From NCBI GenBank assembly GCA_964598495.1, contig CAZRBY010000001.1:94765-158764 (forward strand): a stretch of DNA of 64,000 nt, written 5' to 3'. Under the pieces are notes generated by a model, which was not told where the DNA came from, did no database searches, and saw only the letters and a list, made by a program, of their open reading frames with translations. The DNA comes from Cacconaster sp964598495. GTDB lineage: Bacteria > Bacteroidota > Bacteroidia > Bacteroidales > UBA932. This document shows positions 50,641-58,139 of the stretch, one piece after another. The position numbers and the translations under genes are program-made. Numbering within the stretch: position 1 is the first letter of the stretch; each line of letters starts with the position of its first letter.

Positions 50641-51948
50641 TCACTTTACCGTCAAAGCACCTTTTCGCACAATAGTGAGATAGAGACTGCGCACCAGCAG
50701 ATGGACAAAATAGGCGAGATAGAGCGACTGTATGCCCAACAGAGGCTCGAAAACGATGTAGGTGACAACAAAGAGCGCAGCAGACCAGATCATACTATTG
50801 CGCAGGTGGTGAGTAGCTGTGGCTCCGATAAAAATCCCGTCCCAGGTAAATGCGATGCAACTCACTACAGGCATGAGCAAGAGCCAGAATAAAAACGGGG
50901 TTGAGGCCTCCACAACCGCAGGATTGTCGGTCATAAGCCGGAACATCGGCTTCCCGAGTCCGGCATATATCAGAGTAGAAGCGATACTTATGCCGAAACA
51001 CCAGATAAAAATCCGGCGTACCGTACTGATCAACGAATCACTATTCCTCTCTCCGATAAAGCGTCCAACAAGCGCTTCGCCGGCATAGGCGAATCCATCA
51101 ACGAAGTAGGAGTAGAGCAACAGGAGTTTCATCATAACCGAACTCACAGCCAGCAATGTGTCGCCATATTTTGCCGCAATTGAGGTAAATCCGATATAAA
51201 TTACCAACATGCATAGCGAACGGATGAAGAGGTTGCCGTTGATTGAGAAAAACCGTTTCATCTGGTTCAACTTGATGCTCGCCCGCACCGATATAAGATG
51301 GAAATACTTCCTGAAATTGGAATGCATCAGAATAATAGCCAGCAAAAGGCCACCGTATTGCGCCACCACCGTTCCGGCGGCGACACCCGCAACTCCCATA
51401 GGAGTGTGGACGGCCAATATATAACTGATTACTACATTAAGAACGTTGACTGTGATATCAACAGCCATCGGCAACACAGTGTTTTGCATCCCAATAAACC
51501 ACCCTTTGAATACCATCAATGATAATGTGGCCGGAGCTGCCCACACCCTGATGAAAAAGTACTCCCGTGCGATACTCTCCACTTCAAGCGAACAAACCAC
51601 CAGGGCAAATGCTGCTTCGATATACACCCACTGAATGATCCAGATCAACAAAGCTACTGCGAGGGCAGTGACAATACCCCGAGTGAAAGTATCCATCGCC
51701 TCCTTAAAATCACTCCTACCATATGCTTGCGCTGTGATGCCTCCGGTCCCAACCCTCAAAAAACCCATATTCCAGTAGAGCAGGTCAAAGAGCATCGAGC
51801 CGATGGCGATACCTCCGATGCTCGCAGCATCGCCCAGACGTCCTGCTATGGCAAGGTCTACTATACCCACCAGAGGTACGGTTATATTAGCCATGATGCT
51901 GGGCAGGGCCAGACGCAAAATATTGCGATTGATGGTAGAGTTATTCAT
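50641..51948 (-). CDS. MATE-family efflux transporter (DinF-like)
   Basis: A 435-residue inner-membrane protein with about twelve helices and the MATE N-terminal LALPSIMANITVPLVGIVDLA. The DinF-like subgroup is suggested by GFLRVGTGGITAQAYG. It exports cations or toxic organic compounds using Na+ or H+. The gene overlaps rsgA by 4 bases (ATGA), so it is downstream of rsgA in one transcript. Confidence 0.9.
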   Translation of the reverse strand: MNNSTINRNILRLALPSIMANITVPLVGIVDLAIAGRLGDAASIGGIAIGSMLFDLLYWNMGFLRVGTGGITAQAYGRSDFKEAMDTFTRGIVTALAVALLIWIIQWVYIEAAFALVVCSLEVESIAREYFFIRVWAAPATLSLMVFKGWFIGMQNTVLPMAVDITVNVLNVVISYILAVHTPMGVAGVAAGTVVAQYGGLLLAIILMHSNFRKYFHLISVRASIKLNQMKRFFSINGNLFIRSLCMLVIYIGFTSIAAKYGDTLLAVSSVMMKLLLLYSYFVDGFAYAGEALVGRFIGERNSDSLISTVRRIFIWCFGISIASTLIYAGLGKPMFRLMTDNPAVVEASTPFLFWLLLMPVVSCIAFTWDGIFIGATATHHLRNSMIWSAALFVVTYIVFEPLLGIQSLYLAYFVHLLVRSLYLTIVRKGALTVK

Positions 51949-52892
51949 CGATACTTGGTCTCTTCTTCGAGCATTCCGAGGTAGGAATTGTATCTCTCGA
52001 ATGAAATGGTTCCCGCTTCAAGGGCCGCTTTTACTGCACAGTCCGGCTCGTGAGTATGAGTACAGGGCATGAATTTGCAGTTGTCCATAACTCTAAGCAT
52101 TTCGGGGAAGTAAGTACTCAATTCATGGGGCTCGATGTCCACCAATCCGAAGCCGCGAATACCTGGAGTGTCGATGATGAAACCGCCGCTGCTAAGGGGG
52201 TACATTTCGTAGAAAGTGGTGGTGTGTCTCCCCTGTAGGTGAGAAAGTGATATTTCTCTGATTTTGGGGTCCAGGGAGGGATCAATAGCACGGATAAGTG
52301 AGGATTTGCCCACTCCGGAAACACCCGAAAAGAGGGAGACATAATTCCCGTCATTTCCTCTACAGAGCTCCCTGATTGGGTCAATTCCCTTGCCTGTTAG
52401 GGCGGAAACCTCCATTATTTCATATCCGGCTCCGGAGTAAATATGCTTGAACTCCTCCATCCGTTCCAGTGCATAGTCGTCGTAGATGTCTATTTTGTTG
52501 ATGACTAATATTACTTTGATCCTATAGGCTTCGCAGGTGAGCAGAAATCTGTCCACAAAGGCAAGTTTAACCTCCGGAAATTCCATAGTCACTATCAAGA
52601 AGACGCGATTGAGATTAGCCGCAATGATATGTGCTTGACGGGAGAGGTTTACCGAACGACGGATCATGTAATTTGTACGGGGGAGTACTTCTTCTATGGT
52701 GGCAAGCGTATTGTCATCACCGGGAGTATATTTCACTTTGTCCCCCACGGCTATCGGATTGGTAGCAGTGGAGCCCATGAGGCGGATTTTTCCGCGGATG
52801 ACCGCGGGAAAAGGATCCCATTCGGGCAGACAGGAGAGCAGGTAGTGGCTCCCCGTGTGTTTGACTACGGTGGCAACAGATGATTTTTCCAT
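51945..52892 (-). CDS. rsgA: Ribosome small-subunit GTPase RsgA
   Basis: Assists late maturation of the 30S subunit and releases RbfA. The 315-residue product from ATG 52892 (MEKSSVATVVKHTGSHY) has an N-terminal OB fold and a circularly permuted G domain with NKIDIYDD (G4), VSGVGKSSLIRAI (G1) and DTPGIRGFG (G3). A zinc-binding motif near the C-terminus reads CKFMPCTHTHEPDC. The open frame extends 41 codons further upstream without support. The ATG lies six bases after a -7 element. Confidence 0.94.
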   Translation of the reverse strand: MEKSSVATVVKHTGSHYLLSCLPEWDPFPAVIRGKIRLMGSTATNPIAVGDKVKYTPGDDNTLATIEEVLPRTNYMIRRSVNLSRQAHIIAANLNRVFLIVTMEFPEVKLAFVDRFLLTCEAYRIKVILVINKIDIYDDYALERMEEFKHIYSGAGYEIMEVSALTGKGIDPIRELCRGNDGNYVSLFSGVSGVGKSSLIRAIDPSLDPKIREISLSHLQGRHTTTFYEMYPLSSGGFIIDTPGIRGFGLVDIEPHELSTYFPEMLRVMDNCKFMPCTHTHEPDCAVKAALEAGTISFERYNSYLGMLEEETKYR

Positions 52893-52898
52893 TGGCGC

Positions 52899-52906
52899 AA
52901 AGATAG
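52899..52906 (-). promoter_or_regulatory. Candidate -7 element of rsgA
   Basis: Minus-strand TATCTTTG, an exact match, six bases before the rsgA ATG, consistent with leaderless transcription. Confidence 0.5.
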
Positions 52907-52925
52907 TAATTTGTCCAAAATCCCT

Positions 52926-52933
52926 TATATTTG
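52926..52933 (+). promoter_or_regulatory. Candidate -7 element of the polyprenyl synthase gene
   Basis: TATATTTG at 52926-52933, 20 bases before the ATG at 52954, divergent from the rsgA element 19 bases away. No TTTG at -33. Confidence 0.45.
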
Positions 52934-52953
52934 TAATCCCAAAACGATTATTT

Positions 52954-53931
52954 ATGCTTTCACACGAGGACATAGAGAATATTATAGCCAGAAGCATTTT
53001 AAATCTTGATCTCAAGGGAGAGCCGGAGTCGCTCTACCGGCCTATAGAGTACATGATCTCTGTCGGAGGCAAGCGCATAAGGCCGCGTCTATGCCTGACC
53101 GTATTCAATCTTTTCAGTGACAATGTCGGCAACAACATTATCTACCCAGCTATCGCTCTCGAGATATTTCACGAGTTTTCTCTTGTTCACGATGATATAA
53201 TGGACAATTCCGACACCCGCCGCAATCAGCCTACGGTTTTTAAAAAATGGGGTACCAACAATGCAATCCTTTCAGGTGATGTAATGCTGATCCTGGCATA
53301 CAAATATATTTCGTTCTGCAACAGTGAAGTAATGCCGGAGGCGATGCGACTCTTTACCGAAACCACGATAAAAGTGTGCGAGGGACAACAGTTTGATATG
53401 GATTTCGAAGAGAAACCCTTCATCACAATGTCCGATTATATCTTTATGATAGGCCTCAAAACCGGAGTCCTTCTCGCCTGTTCGGCAGAAATGGGAGCCC
53501 TGATTGCGGGTGCTTCCAGCGAGATGCGCGATGCCCTCTATAAGTTTGGATACCAGCTTGGCCTGGCATTTCAGATTGCGGACGACTATCTTGATACTTT
53601 TGGCGACCGGCAGATTTTCGGCAAAAAAATCGGTGACGATATTGTCAATAATAAAAAGACCTGGCTCCAGGTTGAGTGCATCCGGAGGGCAGAAGGAGCC
53701 GATAAGGAGCGCCTTGCCTCGATTTTAGAAATGGGAGAGGAGATGCGTGACGAAAAGGTTGCAGCAATGAAACAATTATATATTGACCTCGGTATCAGGG
53801 ATGATGCGCGCAATGCTATTCTGGAATATAACAATAGAGCATTTGAGGCAATTTCCGGCATAGGTTTGAATGAAGTACAGACCGGACAACTCCATCAGTT
53901 TGCAGAACAACTCATTCATCGTGAAAAATAG
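52954..53931 (+). CDS. Polyprenyl (octaprenyl-type) diphosphate synthase
   Basis: A 325-residue trans-isoprenyl diphosphate synthase that lengthens farnesyl diphosphate with isopentenyl units to make the side chain of a quinone. It has the GGKRIRPRL motif near residue 30, the first aspartate-rich motif VHDDIMDNSDTRR and the second QIADDYLDTFGD, which bind Mg2+-diphosphate. The start at 52954 (MLSHEDIENI) follows a -7 element; longer starts extend into the divergent promoter region. Chain length is not determined. Confidence 0.9.
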   Translation: MLSHEDIENIIARSILNLDLKGEPESLYRPIEYMISVGGKRIRPRLCLTVFNLFSDNVGNNIIYPAIALEIFHEFSLVHDDIMDNSDTRRNQPTVFKKWGTNNAILSGDVMLILAYKYISFCNSEVMPEAMRLFTETTIKVCEGQQFDMDFEEKPFITMSDYIFMIGLKTGVLLACSAEMGALIAGASSEMRDALYKFGYQLGLAFQIADDYLDTFGDRQIFGKKIGDDIVNNKKTWLQVECIRRAEGADKERLASILEMGEEMRDEKVAAMKQLYIDLGIRDDARNAILEYNNRAFEAISGIGLNEVQTGQLHQFAEQLIHREK

Positions 53932-55156
53932 AGAGAATATAGAGATAATGGCTCCTGCAGGTAATTTTGAGTGCCTCATGGCAGCCATCCAAGGCGGAGC
54001 GGACTCAATCTATTTCGGCATCGGCAAGCTCAATATGCGCTCTCACTCGGCTAACAATTTTGCTCCCGAAGATCTCGAAAAAGTCTGTGACATCTGTAGT
54101 GAACACGATGTCAAGTCCTATTTGACTCTCAATATCGTGCTGTATGATGAGGATCTGGAGTCGATGAGGGAGACTCTGGAGATGGCTAAAAAAGCCGGTG
54201 TTACCGCAGTCATTGCATCGGATATGGCCGCAATCGATTATGCACGTTCTCTCGGAATGGAGGTGCATATATCCACCCAGCTCAATATTTCCAATGTTGA
54301 GTCTTTGCGTTTCTATGCTGAGTTTGCAGATGTAATAGTGTTGGCAAGGGAGTTAAATTTGGAGCAGGTGGCAAAGATAAAGGAGACAATTGACCTTGAG
54401 CATATCAAGGGCCCCTCCGGTCGTAAGGTGAGAATTGAGATGTTTTGCCACGGTGCTCTCTGTATGGCCGTTTCCGGCAAATGTTATCTTTCTCTCCACG
54501 AGTATGCCGCTTCTGCCAACCGCGGATCATGCTATCAGTTGTGTCGCCGCGGTTATCGCGTAACCGACCTTGAGACGGGATATGAGTTGGAGATTGATAA
54601 CAAATATATAATGTCGCCCAAAGACCTCTGTACGATTGAGTTCATGGACAGAATGATAGCGTCGGGAGTTACCGTGTTTAAGATTGAGGGACGTGCCCGT
54701 TCGTCGGAATACGTCAAGACTGTTACCGGAGCTTACAGAGATGCTGCGGATGCCGTAATTGCCGGCAAATATACTCCGGAATTGGCTGCATCGCTTAAGA
54801 AGCGTCTGACAAACGTATTCAACAGGGGTTTCTGGGATGGATATTATCAGGGTGCAAGGCTGGGCGAGTGGAGTGACGTGTATGGCAATAAGGCCACTCG
54901 TACCAAGACATACATCGGCAAGGTAACAAATTATTTTTCAAATATAGGTGTTGCTGAGGTGATGGTCGCAACCGGCACTTTTTCAGTCGGAGATTCGCTG
55001 CTGATTACGGGGCCGACTACCGGTGTCATCGAGTATGAAGTCCCGGAGATAAGGGTCGATATGAGGAATGTCGGCAGTGCCGTCAAAGGAGATCTCTGCT
55101 CTATTCCCGTTGCCGAAAAACTCCGCCGTGGCGACAAGATCTATCTTTTTCAGTAG
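53921..55156 (+). CDS. U32-family peptidase
   Basis: About 411 residues. The start is taken as GTG 53921 (MKNRENIEIMAPAGNF), which reproduces the family N-terminus; an ATG at 53870 would extend it deep into the polyprenyl synthase gene. The U32 signature is visible around RIEMFCHGALCMAVSGKC and SLHEYAASANRGSCYQ, with the conserved Cys residues, and SPKDLCTIEF follows. U32 proteins are collagenase-like peptidases or, in other members, RNA hydroxylation factors (RlhA/TrhP); the real role here cannot be decided. It overlaps the previous gene by 11 bases. Confidence 0.85.
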   Translation: MKNRENIEIMAPAGNFECLMAAIQGGADSIYFGIGKLNMRSHSANNFAPEDLEKVCDICSEHDVKSYLTLNIVLYDEDLESMRETLEMAKKAGVTAVIASDMAAIDYARSLGMEVHISTQLNISNVESLRFYAEFADVIVLARELNLEQVAKIKETIDLEHIKGPSGRKVRIEMFCHGALCMAVSGKCYLSLHEYAASANRGSCYQLCRRGYRVTDLETGYELEIDNKYIMSPKDLCTIEFMDRMIASGVTVFKIEGRARSSEYVKTVTGAYRDAADAVIAGKYTPELAASLKKRLTNVFNRGFWDGYYQGARLGEWSDVYGNKATRTKTYIGKVTNYFSNIGVAEVMVATGTFSVGDSLLITGPTTGVIEYEVPEIRVDMRNVGSAVKGDLCSIPVAEKLRRGDKIYLFQ

Positions 55157-55226
55157 ATATTTATGTAGCGATGGAAGTATGTAATGATTAACTGCGTCTA
55201 TGAATTAGGAAATTTGATATTTTTTG

Positions 55227-55234
55227 TAACTTTG
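55227..55234 (+). promoter_or_regulatory. Candidate -7 element of rocD
   Basis: TAACTTTG fits TAnnTTTG, 43 bases before the rocD ATG. TTTG at 55213-55216 is only 10 bases away, too close to be a standard -33. Confidence 0.45.
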
Positions 55235-55277
55235 TCAGTTCTAAACAAATTATATCAAACAAAATAGTTCAAATATC

Positions 55278-56507
55278 ATGGTTATTACAAAAAATGCTCA
55301 GAAATTCATAGATCAGGAAGAAAAATTCGGTGCCCACAACTATCATCCGCTGCCGGTGGTTCTTTCAAGAGGAGAAGGCGCATTCGTATGGGACGTTGAC
55401 GGAAAAAGATATTTCGATTTTCTGTCGGCTTACTCGGCAGTCAACCAAGGTCACTGCCATCCCAAAATCGTAAATGCACTCTGCGACCAGGCACAGACAC
55501 TTTGTCTTACATCAAGGGCTTTCTACAATGATTGTCTTGGTCCTTTCGAGGAGTTTGCGACAAAATTCTTCGGTTACGATAAGCTCCTTGCTATGAATAC
55601 CGGAGCAGAGGCTGTTGAGACCGCTCTCAAACTTGCCCGCAGATGGGGTATTGTCAAAAAGGGAATACCTGAAGATAAGGCCATCATCGTGGTTTGTGAG
55701 GGTAACTTTCACGGCCGTACAATAACTGTAATATCGATGTCTACCGACCCTGAGTCATATGCGAAATATGGCCCTTTAACCCCGGGTTTTATAAAGATAC
55801 CATATAACGATGCAGCAGCTCTTGAAGCAGTTCTCGAAAAGCATGGAGAGCATGTAGCCGGTTTCCTTGTAGAGCCTATCCAGGGAGAGGCAGGAGTATT
55901 TGTACCGGATGATGGTTATCTGAAGAAATGTTACGATGCCTGTAAGCGCCATAACGTGCTTTTCGTTGCTGACGAGGTGCAGACCGGTATTGCCCGCACA
56001 GGCAGGCTGATCTGCTGTGAACACGAAAATGTTCGCCCTGACATCATTATTCTCGGTAAATCCCTTTCCGGTGGTGTTATGCCAGTTTCGGCAGTGCTGG
56101 CTGATGATGATATAATGCTAACTATCAAGCCGGGCCAACACGGTTCCACTTATGGCGGATTTCCTCTTGCAGCAAAGGTAGGTATTGCAGCTCTTGAAGT
56201 TGTAAGAGATGAAAAACTCACTGAAAAGGCTGAATATCTCGGTAAAATTTTCAGGAAAGAACTTAATGATTTCAAATCTCCCTTCATTAAACAGGTTCGC
56301 GGAAAAGGCCTACTAAATGCTGTGGTGACAACTCCGGTCAAAGGCAAAGAGGCGTGGGATATCTGTCTCAAAATGGCCGAGTACGGTCTTATTGCCAAAC
56401 CGACACATAAACATATCATCCGTTTTGCTCCTCCCCTCGTTATTACCGAAGAGGAACTTCGCGAGGCGATAGAGATCATTAAAAAAGCATTTAGGGAGCT
56501 TGAATAG
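55278..56507 (+). CDS. rocD: Ornithine aminotransferase
   Basis: PLP enzyme that moves the delta-amino group of ornithine to 2-oxoglutarate, making glutamate semialdehyde. The 409-residue class III aminotransferase has the PLP-binding Lys261 in IILGKSLSGG, an N-terminal KFGAHNYHPLPVVLSRGEGA and VADEVQTGIARTG before the Lys. The next gene, ctlX, starts 8 bases after its stop, linking ornithine use to arginine or citrulline breakdown. Confidence 0.95.
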   Translation: MVITKNAQKFIDQEEKFGAHNYHPLPVVLSRGEGAFVWDVDGKRYFDFLSAYSAVNQGHCHPKIVNALCDQAQTLCLTSRAFYNDCLGPFEEFATKFFGYDKLLAMNTGAEAVETALKLARRWGIVKKGIPEDKAIIVVCEGNFHGRTITVISMSTDPESYAKYGPLTPGFIKIPYNDAAALEAVLEKHGEHVAGFLVEPIQGEAGVFVPDDGYLKKCYDACKRHNVLFVADEVQTGIARTGRLICCEHENVRPDIIILGKSLSGGVMPVSAVLADDDIMLTIKPGQHGSTYGGFPLAAKVGIAALEVVRDEKLTEKAEYLGKIFRKELNDFKSPFIKQVRGKGLLNAVVTTPVKGKEAWDICLKMAEYGLIAKPTHKHIIRFAPPLVITEEELREAIEIIKKAFRELE

Positions 56508-56515
56508 TTAGTTTT

Positions 56516-57442
56516 ATGCCAGGGATTCCTTTCAAACAAACGGCAAGCCGCGTACTCATGGTACGTCCCTGTTCATTTGGGTTCAATGACCAAACCGCAA
56601 CCAATAATGCATTCCAGCGCCGTGGCTTCGAAGCGGGAGCCCAGGAGGCTGCGTTGCGGGAGTTTGACTCCTTTGTCGCTCTGCTTCGTTCGCACGGAGT
56701 GGTGGTGGATGTGATGGAGGATACTCCGGAGCCCCATACACCCGACTCAATTTTTCCAAACAACTGGTTTTCCACCCATTCCGACGGCACTATGGTACTC
56801 TATCCGATGTGTGCTCCAAATCGCCGTTTGGAGCGTAAGCAGACTGTGATGGATCATCTTATCGGCACTTTTGACATACGCAATATATATGATTTGACGC
56901 CTTTTGAGTCGAAAGGTAAGTTTCTCGAAGGGACCGGCAGTATGGTCATTGATCGAGAAGCGGGAATAGTATATGCCTGTCGTTCGCCCCGTACTGACGA
57001 GGATGTACTTAAAGAGTTTTGCCAACTGTTCGGATGGGATTATTTCCTTTTCGATGCTACGGATGAGACCGGAAAAGCCATTTATCATACCAATGTAATG
57101 ATGTGTGTGGGAACCGGTTTGGCGGTTGTCTGTTTGGAGAGCATTAGAGATGCCTCGGTCAGAGATGAACTTGTTCGTTCGCTGGGAAAGAGGGATATCG
57201 TGGATATTTCGCTGGAGCAGATGGGCAGTTTTGCCGGCAATATGCTTGAGGTACGGCCAGATGGTGAACGCAGACCGCTTTTAGTCATGTCGGCCGCTGC
57301 CAAAAAATCACTTCGCCTGGAGCAATTGCGCCTTATCGAGTCGCATTGTGACATTGCTTCTCCCGATATAAGTATCATTGAAGCCAACGGCGGAGGTTCT
57401 GCACGTTGTATGCTTGCAGAGATTTTTTATGAAGAAGTTTAG
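56516..57442 (+). CDS. ctlX: Guanidino/citrulline-utilization hydrolase, CtlX family
   Basis: A 308-residue member of the amidinotransferase/arginine deiminase (pentein) superfamily, matching the CtlX type. Conserved PDSIFPNNWFSTHSDG and MGSFAGNMLEV are present, and Cys298 in GGGSARCML is the nucleophile expected for the family. CtlX proteins allow use of citrulline or related guanidino compounds, so with rocD it forms an arginine/ornithine catabolic pair. The exact substrate is not proven. Confidence 0.8.
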   Translation: MPGIPFKQTASRVLMVRPCSFGFNDQTATNNAFQRRGFEAGAQEAALREFDSFVALLRSHGVVVDVMEDTPEPHTPDSIFPNNWFSTHSDGTMVLYPMCAPNRRLERKQTVMDHLIGTFDIRNIYDLTPFESKGKFLEGTGSMVIDREAGIVYACRSPRTDEDVLKEFCQLFGWDYFLFDATDETGKAIYHTNVMMCVGTGLAVVCLESIRDASVRDELVRSLGKRDIVDISLEQMGSFAGNMLEVRPDGERRPLLVMSAAAKKSLRLEQLRLIESHCDIASPDISIIEANGGGSARCMLAEIFYEEV

Positions 57443-58139
57443 GCTATTCTTACTGCTCTACATTCTGCTATCTCCTTTCTCCGGAGCACTGGCTCAATCC
57501 ACGATTTACAATGATTATGCGCAGGAAGCGGGTGATGCGCTTATGATATACAGGGGACGCAAGGCAATTCACTACGCTTTTCAGTTCAATGGGACTTTTT
57601 ATTGGGAGTCACCGCAATTTCTTGTTGGAGATGTGGTCTACAACAGTAAACGATATGAGGGTCTCCTGCTCAACATTGATGCAAATCTTCAGCAGGTGCA
57701 GGTCAAGCATCCTGTCAGTGCTATTACCGTAGCACTCAATACTTCCTATCTGACTTCGTTCAATATTGGAGAAAAGAGATTCATTTGTCGGGATGGGGGC
57801 ATTTTCGAGGTAATGCACGATGGACCCATAACTCTTTTGCGCCAGATTACCAAAAAGCTTAATCGCGACATCCATCTGCGCAACGGAGAGTCTATTGGCT
57901 ACTATGATCCCAATTTCAAAGAGAATGTATTTTATTATTTCAAATACAACTCCACATTATATTGTCTTAAAGATGATACCCTGACTCTCGTCAGACGCGA
58001 AAAAGATATTCTAAATCTCTTCCCAGACCGTAAAAAGGAGATAAAGACATTCATAAGGAAGGCCAATGTTTCTCCCAGAAGGAATTTTGAAGAGTATTGT
58101 ATAAAAGTATTAGGCTATGCTGAAAGTACGCTCAAATAA
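57429..58139 (+). CDS. Secreted protein of unknown function
   Basis: A 236-residue protein with signal peptide (MKKFRLFLLLYILLSPFSGA then LAQ). After it come beta-rich segments with QFNGTFYWESPQFLVGDVVY and a Lys-rich C-terminus. No domain was recognised. It overlaps ctlX by 14 bases and its 3' end overlaps the TonB-dependent receptor by 23 bases. It therefore belongs to the receptor operon and probably works with it at the outer membrane. Confidence 0.7.
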   Translation: MKKFRLFLLLYILLSPFSGALAQSTIYNDYAQEAGDALMIYRGRKAIHYAFQFNGTFYWESPQFLVGDVVYNSKRYEGLLLNIDANLQQVQVKHPVSAITVALNTSYLTSFNIGEKRFICRDGGIFEVMHDGPITLLRQITKKLNRDIHLRNGESIGYYDPNFKENVFYYFKYNSTLYCLKDDTLTLVRREKDILNLFPDRKKEIKTFIRKANVSPRRNFEEYCIKVLGYAESTLK

